This document shows, one piece after another, positions 1-8,504 of a DNA stretch of 64,000 nt. The first letter of the stretch is position 1. Each line of letters begins with the position of its first letter. The notes under the pieces were generated by a model. It searched no databases, was not told the origin of the DNA, and saw nothing but the letters and a program-made list of their open reading frames with translations. This stretch comes from CBDDIP01 sp965229005. GTDB taxonomy: Bacteria; Actinomycetota; Acidimicrobiia; Acidimicrobiales; Ilumatobacteraceae. Made by a program: the position numbers and the translations under genes. The stretch spans positions 2,170,001 through 2,234,000 of the forward strand of contig CBDDIP010000002.1 of NCBI GenBank assembly GCA_965229005.1, written 5' to 3'.

Positions 1-1928
1 CGCTTGAGCAGCGTGCGCTTGGCGTAGAACGCGCCCAGCTCGTCCTCGGGCACGCCGTACACGGCGGCGCGTTGCGCGCCCCAACCGCCGGCGAAGATCC
101 CGCTGCCGCGCACGACGCCGTCGGGGTTGATCCCGTTGACCTTGATGCCGTGCTCGCCGAGCTCCGCGGCCAACAGGCGAACCTGATGCGCCTGGTCGGC
201 CTTCGCCGAGCTGTAGGCGATGTTCGCCGGGCCGGCGAAGACCGCGTTCTTCGACGAGATGTAGACGATGTCGCCACCGAACCCCTGGGCGATCAGCGTC
301 GATGCCGTTGCCTGGGAGACGAGGAAGCTGCCCTTGGCCAGGACGTCGTGGAGCAGGTCCCACTCGTCCTCGGTGGTCTCGGCGAGCGACTTCGAGATCG
401 ACAGGCCTGCGTTGTTGACGACCAGGTCGATGCCGCCGAAGGCGAGGATTGCCGCGTCGACGGCCGCACGGACGCGCTCGGCGTCGGCGACGTCGACGGC
501 CACACCGATGGCGACGTCCGTCGATCCGATCTCTGCGGCGGCCTGCAGCGCGCCGTCCTCGCTGAGGTCGGCGACGACGACGCAGGCGCCCTCCGCGGCG
601 AGCCGTGTGGCGATCGCCTTGCCGATGCCGCTGGCCGCGCCCGTGACGAACGCGATCCGCCCGGCGTGCGAGCGAGGCTTCGGCATGCGCTGCAGCTTGG
701 CCTCCTCCAACGCCCAGTACTCGATGCGGAACTTCTCGGCTTCGTCGATCGGCGCGTAGGTGGAGATCGCTTCGGCACCGCGCATCACGTTGATCGCGTT
801 GACGTAGAACTCACCGGCGACGCGAGCGGTCTGCTTGTCCTTGCCGTAGGAGAACATGCCGACACCGGGAACGAGCACGATCGCCGGGTCGGCACCGCGC
901 ATCGCGGGGGAGTCCGGCGTGGCGTTGCGCTCGTAGTAGGCGCGATATTCGTCGCGATACGCGGTGTGCAGCTCAGCCAGCCGGGCGACGAGCTCCGCGA
1001 TCGATGCGTCCGGCGGGAGGTCGAGCACGAGTGGTCGCACCTTGGTGCGGATGAAGTGATCGGGGCACGAGGTGCCGAGCGCAGCGAGCCGCGGCATCTC
1101 CTCCGCGGCCAGGAACTCGAGCACCTCGTCGCTGTCGGTGAAGTGACCGATCAGGGCGCGGCCGTTGGCGACCGCGTCGGCGGAGGCGATCGCCCGGACG
1201 TGCGGAGCCAGCGCCGCGGCGCGAGCCCGACGCTCGTCGAGTGGGAGCGGCAAGCGTGCGGCAACCGCCGGGCCGAACGGCTCGGCGCGGCCGTGGCGTT
1301 CGATGTGCTCGGCGGCCGTGCGGATCATCCACAGCGAGTTGGCCTCGGCCTCGTCGCTGGTCGCGCCCCAGGCCGTGATCCCGTGGCCGCCGAGCACGAC
1401 GCCGATCGTGTCGGGGTTGCTCGCGTGGATCTCGGCGATGTCGAGCCCGAGCTGAAAGCCCGGCCGGCGCCACGGCACCCACGCCACGCGTCCACCGAAG
1501 ATCTCCTTCGTCAACTGCTCGCCGTCGACCGCGGCGGCGATGGCGATGCCGCTGTCGGGGTGGAGGTGGTCGACGTGCGCGGCGGCAACGAGCCCGTGCA
1601 TCGCCGTGTCGATCGACGGTGCGGCGCCTCCCTTGCCGTGGCAGCAGAAGTCGAACGCGGCGACCATCTCGTCCTCGCGCTCCGGGCCGGGGTAGACGCC
1701 GACGAGTGCGCGCAGCCGGTCGAGCCGGAGGACGGACAAGCCGGCCTCGTCGAGCGTGCCGAGGTCGCCACCGGATCCCTTCACCCACATCAGCTCCACC
1801 GACTCGCCGGTGACCGGGTCGACATCGGTGCCCTTCGCGGAGGTGTTGCCGCCGGCGAAGTTGGTGTTGCGCTTGTCGGCGCCGAGTCGGTGCGAGCGGT
1901 CGAGCAACTGGCGAACGGTGTCGATCAC
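1..1928 (-). CDS. rhaD: Rhamnulose-1-phosphate aldolase / short-chain dehydrogenase fusion (partial, C-terminus outside window)
   Basis: Cytoplasmic bifunctional enzyme: a class II aldolase domain would cleave L-rhamnulose-1-phosphate to dihydroxyacetone phosphate and L-lactaldehyde, and the fused dehydrogenase would oxidise the lactaldehyde. Of about 642 visible residues, the N-terminal 400 are aldolase-like (substrate loop KRNTNFAGGNTS; zinc-type histidines in HVDHLHPDSG). From about residue 415 an SDR domain begins, with nucleotide motif TGAASGIG, NNAG, and catalytic YSSAK (Tyr572, Lys576). GTG start at 1928 overlaps the stop of rhaI (GTGA), so the two are co-translated. The reading frame is still open at base 3; only the last few dozen residues are missing. 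Known from the rhaD/rhaE-type fusions of many bacteria; assignment is firm. Confidence 0.93.
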   Translation of the reverse strand, partial: MIDTVRQLLDRSHRLGADKRNTNFAGGNTSAKGTDVDPVTGESVELMWVKGSGGDLGTLDEAGLSVLRLDRLRALVGVYPGPEREDEMVAAFDFCCHGKGGAAPSIDTAMHGLVAAAHVDHLHPDSGIAIAAAVDGEQLTKEIFGGRVAWVPWRRPGFQLGLDIAEIHASNPDTIGVVLGGHGITAWGATSDEAEANSLWMIRTAAEHIERHGRAEPFGPAVAARLPLPLDERRARAAALAPHVRAIASADAVANGRALIGHFTDSDEVLEFLAAEEMPRLAALGTSCPDHFIRTKVRPLVLDLPPDASIAELVARLAELHTAYRDEYRAYYERNATPDSPAMRGADPAIVLVPGVGMFSYGKDKQTARVAGEFYVNAINVMRGAEAISTYAPIDEAEKFRIEYWALEEAKLQRMPKPRSHAGRIAFVTGAASGIGKAIATRLAAEGACVVVADLSEDGALQAAAEIGSTDVAIGVAVDVADAERVRAAVDAAILAFGGIDLVVNNAGLSISKSLAETTEDEWDLLHDVLAKGSFLVSQATASTLIAQGFGGDIVYISSKNAVFAGPANIAYSSAKADQAHQVRLLAAELGEHGIKVNGINPDGVVRGSGIFAGGWGAQRAAVYGVPEDELGAFYAKRTLLK

Positions 1929-3094
1929 GCGCCCCACCCGGCCTGGTTGCCGCCGGCCCGGTCGGCAGCGATCTGCGCTGCGTGACCGCTCGACGCGTAC
2001 GTCCGCATCGGGTCGGCGGGCAGACCGCGCGATGAGCGCCAGTCGGCCAGATCCGCTCGCACATCGGTGTAGAACGCGTCCATCAGCACCTGGTTGCCGC
2101 CGAGCACGTCGCCGGCGGCCTCGGCCTCGCGCAGCGCGCCGCGATCGACGAGCAGCGCTCGCGCCAGCATCTCCTGCACGTTGAGCACCGACCGGATCTG
2201 GCCCGGGATCTTCGGCTCGATGTTGTGGCACTGGTCGAGCATGAACGCCACGTCACTTCCGACGTCGTAGCCGCCGCCGCGCACGACCTCGAACATGATC
2301 CGGAACAGCTGGAACGGATCTGCCGCGCCGACGATGAGGTCGTCGTCGGCGTAGAAGCGCGAGTTGAAGTCGAACGACCCCAATCGCCCCAAACGCAGCA
2401 GCTGCATGACGATGAATTCGATGTTCGTGCCGGGCGCGTGGTGGCCCGTGTCGAGGCAGACGACGGCGCGATCACCGAGTGCGACGCACTGGGCGTAGGC
2501 CGTTCCCCAATCGGGCACGTCGGTGGCGTAGAAGGCCGGCTCGAAGAACTTGTACTCGAGCACCAGTCGCTGTTCCGCGCCGATGCGTTCGTAGACCTGC
2601 GCAAGGGAGTCGGCCAAGCGATCCTGGCGGTCGCGCAGGTCGCCCTGGCCCGGGTAGTTCAGACCATCGGGCAGCCACACCTTGAGGTCGCGGCTGCCGG
2701 TGGCACCCATGATCTCGATGCAGTCGCGCATGTGCGAGATCGCCTTCGCGCGCACGCGCTCGTCGACGTGGCACAGGCTGCCGAGCCGGTAGTCGTCGTC
2801 CTGGAAGGTGTTCGTGTTGATCGTGCCGAGACGCACGCCGAGGCTCTCGGCGTGCGTGCGCAGGCGATGGACGTCGTCGACGCGATCCCACGGGATGTGC
2901 AGCGCCACGGACGGGGCGATGCCGGTGAGCTCGTGGACCTTCGCCGCGTCGGCGACCTTCTCGAACGGGTCGCGTGGCACGCCCGGCTGGGAGAAGACCT
3001 TGAAGCGCGTCCCGGAGTTGCCGAACGCCCACGACGGGAGCTCGATCGCCTGGCGTTCCAGGTCGGCGGTGATGTCGGCAAACGTCTTCGTCAA
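1925..3094 (-). CDS. rhaI: L-rhamnose isomerase (RhaI type)
   Basis: Converts L-rhamnose to L-rhamnulose, the first step of rhamnose use. The 389-residue protein has the TIM-barrel xylose-isomerase-like pattern with metal-ligand segments: Glu in EYKFFEP, Asp/His in CLDTGHHAPGTN and Asp in GSFDFNSRFY. Start: I chose TTG at 3094 because AGGAG lies 5 bases upstream (3100-3104); an in-frame start at 3136 would add 14 unconserved-looking residues and would swallow that ribosome site. First gene of a two-gene operon with the aldolase/dehydrogenase, overlapping it by 4 bases. No kinase or transporter gene for rhamnose is seen here; they would have to lie beyond the left edge or elsewhere. Confidence 0.92.
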   Translation of the reverse strand: MTKTFADITADLERQAIELPSWAFGNSGTRFKVFSQPGVPRDPFEKVADAAKVHELTGIAPSVALHIPWDRVDDVHRLRTHAESLGVRLGTINTNTFQDDDYRLGSLCHVDERVRAKAISHMRDCIEIMGATGSRDLKVWLPDGLNYPGQGDLRDRQDRLADSLAQVYERIGAEQRLVLEYKFFEPAFYATDVPDWGTAYAQCVALGDRAVVCLDTGHHAPGTNIEFIVMQLLRLGRLGSFDFNSRFYADDDLIVGAADPFQLFRIMFEVVRGGGYDVGSDVAFMLDQCHNIEPKIPGQIRSVLNVQEMLARALLVDRGALREAEAAGDVLGGNQVLMDAFYTDVRADLADWRSSRGLPADPMRTYASSGHAAQIAADRAGGNQAGWGA

Positions 3095-3128
3095 CGCGGC
3101 TCCTGTGAACTGCGGGTTCTGTGAACTT

Positions 3129-3165
3129 CTGTGCAATCGTACAGTTGCTCACGGATCAGCGTCAA
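3129..3165 (-). promoter_or_regulatory. Promoter and probable operator of the rhamnose operon
   Basis: On the minus strand a -35 TTGACG (3165-3160) and a -10 TACGAT (3141-3136) are separated by 18 bases. The -10 sits inside an imperfect palindrome CTGTGCAATCGTACAG (3129-3144, 6 of 8 pairs). CTGTGAACT is repeated at 3103-3111 and 3119-3127 in the leader. A repressor bound there would occlude RNA polymerase. The regulator is not identifiable in this window. The -35 overlaps the stop codon of the upstream dehydrogenase reading frame. Confidence 0.55.
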
Positions 3166-3916
3166 CGTGTCGCGAGCGCAGCGACTCCGTTCGCACCGAC
3201 CGTGTGGGCCCCAGTGGCTCCGGCGTTGCCGATCAGCTCGACGACGGCGGCACCGACCTGCGCCGGCGACAGGGCCGGTCCGCGCGCCGCGCTGAACGCG
3301 TCGCGGTCGACTCCAGCGCGGTCGGCGTACGCGGCGACGGCCGCGGCACCGAGTCGCGTTGCCGGCGTGAGGTCGGGGAGGAGCGACAGGAAGCGGATGC
3401 CAAGCCCGGCCCGGTCTGCCTCGCCGGCGGCGTACTCGGTGATGAACCCGATCGTCGCCTTGGCCCCTGCGTAGCCGCCGCTGAGGGGCGAGCCGCGCAG
3501 CGCCGCCCACTGGAGATGGCGACGACCGTGCTGCCGGCGGGAAGTGGTCGCAGCAAGGCCTCACGAGTCCAGTGGAACACGTGCTGGGTGTCGACGTCCC
3601 AGTTCCGGCTGAACGACTGCCAGGTCTGCTGCTGGATCGGTCGGTTGTGGGTGGAGGCGCCGGCGTTGAGGACCAACAGCGTTGGCTCGTGGGCGTCGAT
3701 CAGCTCGGCAACGAACGTCGGATCGCACGCGTCGCCGATCGCTGCGGTGAACGCCGAGCCCAGCTCGGCCTGCAACGGTCGCATCCGCTCCTCGTTGCGC
3801 CCGACGCCGATGACGTGGGCGCCGGCGGCTGCGAGCGAGGCGCTGATCGCCCGGCCGAAGCCACCACTGGCACCGGTGACCATCGCCGTTGCACCGTCGA
3901 ACGATGCGGCGCTCAT
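3162..3916 (-). pseudogene. Short-chain dehydrogenase/reductase broken by a one-base frameshift
   Basis: The first part (ATG 3916) reads MSAASFDGATAMVTGASGGF with the SDR nucleotide motif TGASGGFG and the NAG motif in LVLNAGAS, up to STVVAISSG near 3512. The same frame then becomes arginine-rich nonsense. Dropping one base shifts to a frame that continues as AALRGSPLSGGYAGAKATIG, contains the catalytic YAGAK and runs to a TGA at 3162-3164, giving the usual SDR length of about 250 residues. As sequenced, the product would lack the catalytic Tyr/Lys. The missing base lies around 3508-3516 in a G/C-rich run, so a sequencing error is as likely as real decay. Start overlaps the stop of the upstream DinB-like gene (ATGA). 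Confidence 0.8.
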
Positions 3917-4512
3917 GCCGTCCTGCCGAGGTAGGCGATCAGCTGCTCGGTCGGCCCGGCGCCGGCGGGCGCCGGCACCTCCGGCTCGAATCGGCCGACG
4001 CGAACATCGGCGGAGATCGTCGCCCGGCTGGCAGACAGCGCCGCAGCGGCGATGTCGTCCGGCAGTGCGGCTGGCTGACCGGTTGCCGTGGCGATGTCCC
4101 ACGCATGCGTTGCCGTGTCGAGCAGGTTGATGTTCGCGACGGCGCGACCGGGCATGGCTCCGGCGCCGATGACGAACGTGACGTCGAGGACGCCAGGGTT
4201 GCGCCACGCCGCAAGCGCCGCCTCGGCCGCGTCGGCGAACTGGGCAGCGGGGTCGGGCCCGAGCACGAATGCGCCGGGTGTCGTGCCGGCGGCGACGGCA
4301 CCGAGCTGGGCGACGACGCCGATCGTGTGGCCGAGCAGGTCGCGAACAGCCCAATCGGGGCACGGCGTCGGGTCGTCGAGTTGGTCGGGGCGGACGTTGG
4401 CGATCACGTGGTGGGTGTGCCGGAACGTGCGGTCGAGGGTGTCGATGAGCGCGTCGTCGCTGCGGCTGTCATCGGTCGAGGGGTCGTTCGTCGTGGGGCT
4501 GGTGTGGTTCAT
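3913..4512 (-). CDS. TIGR03086-type DinB-like protein (mycothiol-dependent maleylpyruvate isomerase N-terminal fold)
   Basis: 199 residues. The pattern DDPTPCPDWAVRDLLGHTIG followed by LDTATHAWDIATATGQP is typical of the actinobacterial TIGR03086 family, four-helix DinB-like proteins with a metal site made by histidines (visible in LLGH and THAWD). Family members are thought to act in thiol-dependent isomerisation or detoxification, but most have no measured function. Divergent from the ArsR-SRPBCC pair and upstream of, and overlapping, the frameshifted dehydrogenase, so the two probably formed one transcript. A second member of the same family occurs at 12358-12894. Confidence 0.8.
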   Translation of the reverse strand: MNHTSPTTNDPSTDDSRSDDALIDTLDRTFRHTHHVIANVRPDQLDDPTPCPDWAVRDLLGHTIGVVAQLGAVAAGTTPGAFVLGPDPAAQFADAAEAALAAWRNPGVLDVTFVIGAGAMPGRAVANINLLDTATHAWDIATATGQPAALPDDIAAAALSASRATISADVRVGRFEPEVPAPAGAGPTEQLIAYLGRTA

Positions 4513-4530
4513 GGTCGATCTCCCGATCTA

Positions 4531-4548
4531 TGTAAGAAACTGCTTACA
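4531..4548. promoter_or_regulatory. Inverted repeat TGTAAG-N6-CTTACA, probable operator
   Basis: Perfect 6-bp arms in the 123-bp divergent region between the DinB-like gene (minus) and the ArsR-type regulator (plus). It lies 19 bases upstream of the DinB-like start. Its AT-rich arms stand out from the GC-rich surroundings, which fits autoregulation by the adjacent ArsR protein; that link is inferred. Confidence 0.5.
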
Positions 4549-4635
4549 CAGTCGCGCCATCTGTGCGAGAATGCAAGTGCCGTCCGATGGACCGACACCG
4601 GATCGAGCGACAGCGAGATGAGACGGAGCGTGGTG

Positions 4636-5010
4636 ATGGACGAAGCGTTGCGAGCAGTGGCCGACCCCACCCGGCGCGCCATCCTGCGCCTCGTTCGCGA
4701 CGAGGAGCTGGCCGCCGGCGAGATCGCCACCCACTTCCCGGCGATGAGCCGGCCGGCGGTGTCGCAGCACCTTCGTGTGCTCACCGACTCGGGGCTCGTC
4801 GAGGTGCGACCCGACGGCAACCGGCGCTTCTACCGGTGGCGCAGCGAAGGCCTCGACGACGTCGCTGCCTTCCTCGACGAGATGTGGTCGGATCGACTGT
4901 CCCGGCTCAAGGCAGCTGCCGAGCGCGAGGAGCGGCAGACGGCGTGGCCCGAGCAGATGCGGGCAGCAGCGACGAAACGACGACAACAGCGAAAGGACCC
5001 GACATCGTGA
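4636..5010 (+). CDS. ArsR-family transcriptional regulator
   Basis: 124-residue winged-helix repressor. MDEALRAVADPTRRAILRLV at the start, then the recognition region FPAMSRPAVSQHLRVLTDSG and the wing RPDGNRRFYRWRSEGL, are classical for the ArsR subgroup that is paired with SRPBCC/AHSA1 proteins; no metal-binding cysteines are present. Start ATG 4636 is preferred because GGAG (4625-4628) precedes it by 7 bases; ATG 4618 is an in-frame alternative. Co-translated with the next gene through a GTGA overlap. Confidence 0.88.
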   Translation: MDEALRAVADPTRRAILRLVRDEELAAGEIATHFPAMSRPAVSQHLRVLTDSGLVEVRPDGNRRFYRWRSEGLDDVAAFLDEMWSDRLSRLKAAAEREERQTAWPEQMRAAATKRRQQRKDPTS

Positions 5011-5456
5011 CGGAAGCGACGATGGGCGACGCCGGTGCCGAGACGGTCGAGCAGACCGTGCGCATCAGCGCGCGCCCGGAGACCGTGTGGAAGTACTGGA
5101 CCGATCCCCAGCGGATGTGCGACTGGTGGGGGACGGCGGCCGAGCTCGACCCGCGGCCCGGCGGGCGGTGGACCGTCGAGATGGACCACGGCCCGGTGAT
5201 GACCGGCGAGTACCTCGAGCTCGACCCCTTCGATCGACTGGTCCTGAGCTTCGGGTACCGACCCGACGATGGCTCGCCGCCGATCGCACCAGGCTCGACG
5301 CGCGTCGAGGTGACCTTCGTCGAGGAGGCCGGCGACACGATCATGACGCTGCGCCACAGCGGCATCCCACGCGCCTTCGCCGGGCTGCACGCGGCCGGGT
5401 GGACGTCGCACATGCCGGACCTGATCGCCGCGGCGGGCAAGGACCTCAGCTCGTAG
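5007..5456 (+). CDS. SRPBCC / AHSA1-like domain protein
   Basis: 149-residue START-like fold protein. The segment ISARPETVWKYWTDPQRMCDWWG opens the domain, the middle holds PGGRWTVEMDHGPVMTGEYL, and the C-terminal helix carries GLHAAGWTSHMPDLIAAA. Such proteins bind hydrophobic ligands and are almost always encoded next to an ArsR regulator, as here. GTG start at 5007 overlaps the ArsR stop, with AAAGGA upstream (4992-4996). Ligand unknown. The 3' end overlaps the convergent hydrolase by 11 bases. Confidence 0.85.
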   Translation: MTEATMGDAGAETVEQTVRISARPETVWKYWTDPQRMCDWWGTAAELDPRPGGRWTVEMDHGPVMTGEYLELDPFDRLVLSFGYRPDDGSPPIAPGSTRVEVTFVEEAGDTIMTLRHSGIPRAFAGLHAAGWTSHMPDLIAAAGKDLSS

Positions 5457-6348
5457 CGGGGCTGGTGGTGCGCATGGCGATCACTGCCTGGATCGCATCG
5501 ACGACCGCGTCGGGCCGATCGATGGACACGAACGTCGTGGCATCGTCCACCTCGATGAGCTCCGCCTGCGGGAGGGCCTCGACGAGCCGCCGCCCGAGCG
5601 CAACCTTGAAGTGCCGGTCTCGCGTGCCCCACACGACGCGACTGGGCTTGTCGAAGGCACCCAACCAGCTGGCAGCGTCGCGCAGCTCCTTGCCGGACAT
5701 CGCCCGGGTGAAGCGGTTGATGTCCCGGCGGATCGCCGCATCGCCGATCGCTGACTGAGCCCAACCGCGAGTCAGGGTCGCCGATCGGGGTCGGCGGATC
5801 AGCGGGCCGTAGGCGACGGCGGAGTGCCGAACCGCGCGCACGCGGACCGTTCGCGTCAGGTTCCACACCGTCGGCCGGAACTTCGCCAGGAAGAACAATG
5901 GCCGGAACCAGCGCGGCGGGAACGTCTCGAAGGCGTCGCAGTTTGTCAGCACCAAGCCGCCGATCCGAGCGTGATCGCCGGCCAGCGCGAGCTGGCAGAT
6001 CGCCCCGCCGGTGTCGCTGCCGACGAGCACGACGTCGCGCAGGTCGAGCGTGGCGAGGAGGTCGAGCACGCTGTCGGCAACGGACGATGGCGACAGCTGC
6101 CGGTCGGCGGGGACCGGGATGCGGTGCGAGCCGAGGGGCCAATCGGCGACGATGCTGCGCACGCCGTACTCGGCGAGGCGAGCGGCCACGGGATCCCACA
6201 GCGTCCCGTCGACGAGGAAGCCGTGGACGAACACAGCAGTCGGAGCGTCCGCCTCGTCGGGCCCGAACCGGCGGACGTTGATGGCACCGCCCGCCAGATC
6301 AACGGCGCGGTCGACGGTGCGGTCAACGGTGCGGTCATCGGTCGTCAT
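5446..6348 (-). CDS. Alpha/beta-fold hydrolase with GxDxG nucleophile elbow
   Basis: 300 residues. Oxyanion region FVHGFLVDG and the nucleophile elbow VGSDTGG place an aspartate (Asp112) where haloalkane dehalogenases and epoxide hydrolases carry theirs. At the C-terminus, where a catalytic histidine is expected before the F-x-x-x-D-x-P stretch, the sequence is DDATTFVSIDRPDA, with threonine instead of histidine, so classical hydrolase chemistry is uncertain. The N-terminus contains a short tandem repeat (DRTVDRTVDRAVD). Divergent from a TetR regulator with two inverted repeats between them, suggesting that it is the regulator's target. Confidence 0.8.
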   Translation of the reverse strand: MTTDDRTVDRTVDRAVDLAGGAINVRRFGPDEADAPTAVFVHGFLVDGTLWDPVAARLAEYGVRSIVADWPLGSHRIPVPADRQLSPSSVADSVLDLLATLDLRDVVLVGSDTGGAICQLALAGDHARIGGLVLTNCDAFETFPPRWFRPLFFLAKFRPTVWNLTRTVRVRAVRHSAVAYGPLIRRPRSATLTRGWAQSAIGDAAIRRDINRFTRAMSGKELRDAASWLGAFDKPSRVVWGTRDRHFKVALGRRLVEALPQAELIEVDDATTFVSIDRPDAVVDAIQAVIAMRTTSPATS

Positions 6349-6374
6349 GGCGATCGGCTCCTGATACGTTCGTC

Positions 6375-6399
6375 ACTTCCGAACACACTGTACGGAAGT
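6375..6399. promoter_or_regulatory. Inverted repeat ACTTCCG-N11-CGGAAGT, probable TetR operator
   Basis: Perfect 7-bp arms located 27-51 bases upstream of the hydrolase start and 41 bases upstream of the tetR start. Size and position fit a dimeric TetR-type operator controlling both divergent genes. Confidence 0.55.
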
Positions 6400-6401
6400 T
6401 G

Positions 6402-6416
6402 CATGCAGTCTGCATG
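6402..6416. promoter_or_regulatory. 15-bp palindrome CATGCAGTCTGCATG, second probable TetR operator
   Basis: A perfect palindrome (7-bp arms around one base), immediately next to the ACTTCCG repeat and 23 bases upstream of the tetR ATG. Its arms differ from the neighbouring repeat, so the two may be bound by different proteins or only one may be the real TetR site. Confidence 0.5.
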
Positions 6417-6439
6417 GAAGTGAGAGGGGTTGTCAACCG

Positions 6440-7048
6440 ATGGCACCACCGCGTCGAACCCAACGCGAACGCACCGAGGCGACGAGCGCGTCGCTCGTGG
6501 CTGCAGCGCGCCACCGGTTCGGTGCAGATGGCTTTGCGGCGGTCGGCACCGAGCGCGTCGCCCGAGAGGCCGGCGTCAGCAGAGGTGCGCTGTACCACCA
6601 GTTCGCCGACAAGACCGAGCTGTTCGCGGCCGTCCTCGATCAGGTCGAAGCCGAGATCGAAGCGCGCATGATCGCGGCAGTCGCCGCGTGCCCTCCGGAG
6701 GACACGGCGACCCTGCTGCTCGTCGGCGCGGATGCGTTCCTCGATGCCTGCGCCGAGCCCGACATCCAACGCATCGTGCTCATCGACGGCCCGTCGGTCC
6801 TCGGGTGGGAGCGGTGGCGGGAGATCTGCCTGCGCCACAGCGTCGGGCTCGTGGCGGCGCTGCTCGGCGACGGGATGCAGCGCGGCACCATCGTGGCTCA
6901 GCCGGTCGAGCCGCTGACCCACGTGCTCGTCGGTGCCGTCGACGAAGCGGCGCTCTACATCGCGCGAGCAGCCGACCCGGTGCAGGCGCGACGCGACATC
7001 GGCGCGGTGCTGCGCGGCTTGGTTGCCGCCATCGCGTCGCCGGAGTGA
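6440..7048 (+). CDS. TetR-family transcriptional regulator
   Basis: 202 residues. The N-terminal helix-turn-helix is clear (GFAAVGTERVAREAGVSRGALYHQF, with DKTELFAAVLDQVE after it). The C-terminal ligand domain includes FLDACAEPDIQRIVLIDGPSVLGWERW, a pattern shared by a large actinobacterial TetR group (TetR_C-like), with no identified ligand. Divergent from the alpha/beta hydrolase and probably self-regulated through the inverted repeats at 6375-6416. Its end lies 3 bases from the convergent acyltransferase. Confidence 0.88.
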   Translation: MAPPRRTQRERTEATSASLVAAARHRFGADGFAAVGTERVAREAGVSRGALYHQFADKTELFAAVLDQVEAEIEARMIAAVAACPPEDTATLLLVGADAFLDACAEPDIQRIVLIDGPSVLGWERWREICLRHSVGLVAALLGDGMQRGTIVAQPVEPLTHVLVGAVDEAALYIARAADPVQARRDIGAVLRGLVAAIASPE

Positions 7049-7051
7049 CGG

Positions 7052-8266
7052 TCAGCTCGCCGAGTTGACGGTGACGAGCGTCGGGTTGCGCTGCACCAGG
7101 TAGCGCCGTTCGAACAGCCGGTGGAAGCCGACCGCCACGACGAGGCTCAGCGAACCGGCGACGAGCACGATCGCTGCGAAGTTCTCCGGGATGTTGAGCT
7201 GGCTGCGGTACACCCACGTCAACGTCACGGCGCCGATGATCGGGAAGTGCACGAGGTACAGGCTGTAGGAGATCTCGCCCAGCCACGCCAGCGGTCGGAT
7301 CGACAGGAGCCGGCGAACGAGCGAAGCGAGGCCGCCGTCGTCGGCCGACGCCGCCTGGAGCGCGATGAGCATCACCGCCGCGGCGCCACCCACCACGAGA
7401 CCGCGCGTGAACAGCAGACCGTCTGCGGTGTGGATCAGCCGTCCCTCGAGCGCGAACGTGAGGGCGACCGCGCCCAGGGCAGCGGTGAGGACGAGGTCGA
7501 CGCGGCCGCGGATCATCCTGGGGATCCATCCCGTCGGTCGTTGCGTCGCATCCGCTGCGCACATCCCGAAGGCGAACAGCACGAGCATCCACGGTTGTGC
7601 CCAGCTCAACCCGGCGGCCATCAGCGCAGCGGTCACGGCGGCGCACGCAACGACGACGACGAGGTTCGGCCGGCGCCCAACGGACCGGCGCCACAGCGGA
7701 AGAAGACCGAGGACGAAGACCGCGTAGATCTGGACCTCCAGCGCGACCGACCACATGGGCGTGTCGATCTCGTAGCGCCAGCTGCGGCTCCAGTTGTCGA
7801 CGAGCAGCAGGTGGGCCACGATCGTGCCGAGGCTGAACGCCGGGAGCGACACGTCCCACACGGTGCCGGATCGGTGATGCAGCGATGGGATGGCCAGGAT
7901 CAGGATGCTGCTGCCGACGAGCGCAGCGAGGTAGCCGGGCCCGAGGCGCCGCAGCCGTCGGCGGGCGAACTGCCAACGGCCACCACGCAGCGCCAGCGAG
8001 TCGTCAGCGGCGACCGGCAACATGAGGCAGTAGCCGGACACGACGATGAACACGGCGACACCGCAGTCGCCGTACTGGAAGACCGAGAACGCCTTCCACC
8101 AACTCGGTGTCGGCCCCGAGAACCGGACGCTGGCGAATTGGTACATGTGGAACAGGACCACGTAGCAGGCACTCGCGCCGCGGATCCCGTCGATGTACGG
8201 CAGCCGCCGGTCAGCTGCGCTGGAGCGCTGCACTCGGTCGAGATCCGTCACCGCGTCAGCCGTCAT
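7052..8266 (-). CDS. Acyltransferase 3 family membrane protein
   Basis: 404 residues with about ten hydrophobic segments. The family signature is visible at the N-terminus (LPYIDGIRGASACYVVLFHM with the conserved Arg and His) and at the end (WLGEISYSLYLVHFPII). Members O-acylate surface glycans or lipids at the inner membrane; the substrate cannot be told. I chose ATG 8266 as start; a GTG at 8332 would extend the protein by 22 polar residues. No sugar-polymer genes lie nearby, so it appears as a solitary gene. Confidence 0.85.
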   Translation of the reverse strand: MTADAVTDLDRVQRSSAADRRLPYIDGIRGASACYVVLFHMYQFASVRFSGPTPSWWKAFSVFQYGDCGVAVFIVVSGYCLMLPVAADDSLALRGGRWQFARRRLRRLGPGYLAALVGSSILILAIPSLHHRSGTVWDVSLPAFSLGTIVAHLLLVDNWSRSWRYEIDTPMWSVALEVQIYAVFVLGLLPLWRRSVGRRPNLVVVVACAAVTAALMAAGLSWAQPWMLVLFAFGMCAADATQRPTGWIPRMIRGRVDLVLTAALGAVALTFALEGRLIHTADGLLFTRGLVVGGAAAVMLIALQAASADDGGLASLVRRLLSIRPLAWLGEISYSLYLVHFPIIGAVTLTWVYRSQLNIPENFAAIVLVAGSLSLVVAVGFHRLFERRYLVQRNPTLVTVNSAS

Positions 8267-8471
8267 GTTCCGCACGTCATCTCCCGCCTGTACCCAGTTC
8301 CGCTGTTGAACGCTCAGAGTAGCGACTCCCACGCCAAACGTGCTATTCTTCGATCAACTTCGCGCCACGAACGGTTGCGATCGGCGGCTCGCGGCACCGC
8401 CGACCATCCACCCGTGGTCCCGGCCGGTGCGTTTGACTGGCCGGCGTCCGTGGGTACGCGCGACTGAGCAG

Positions 8472-8488
8472 TGAACCCGACGGGTTCA
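8472..8488. promoter_or_regulatory. 17-bp palindrome TGAACCC-GAC-GGGTTCA in the leader of the dioxygenase gene
   Basis: Perfect 7-bp arms, ending 16 bases before the ATG at 8505 and just upstream of the purine-rich ribosome site GAGAGGCGGGG. It could be a repressor site or a short hairpin in the mRNA leader. The regulator is unknown. Confidence 0.4.
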
Positions 8489-8504
8489 GAGAGGCGGGGC
8501 AGCG

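Noticed and set aside
72..1985. 637-codon plus-strand reading frame opposite the rhamnose aldolase
   Set aside because: Arg/Asp/Val-rich sequence without domain pattern; it mirrors the GC-rich codons of the real minus-strand gene, which has clear aldolase and SDR motifs.
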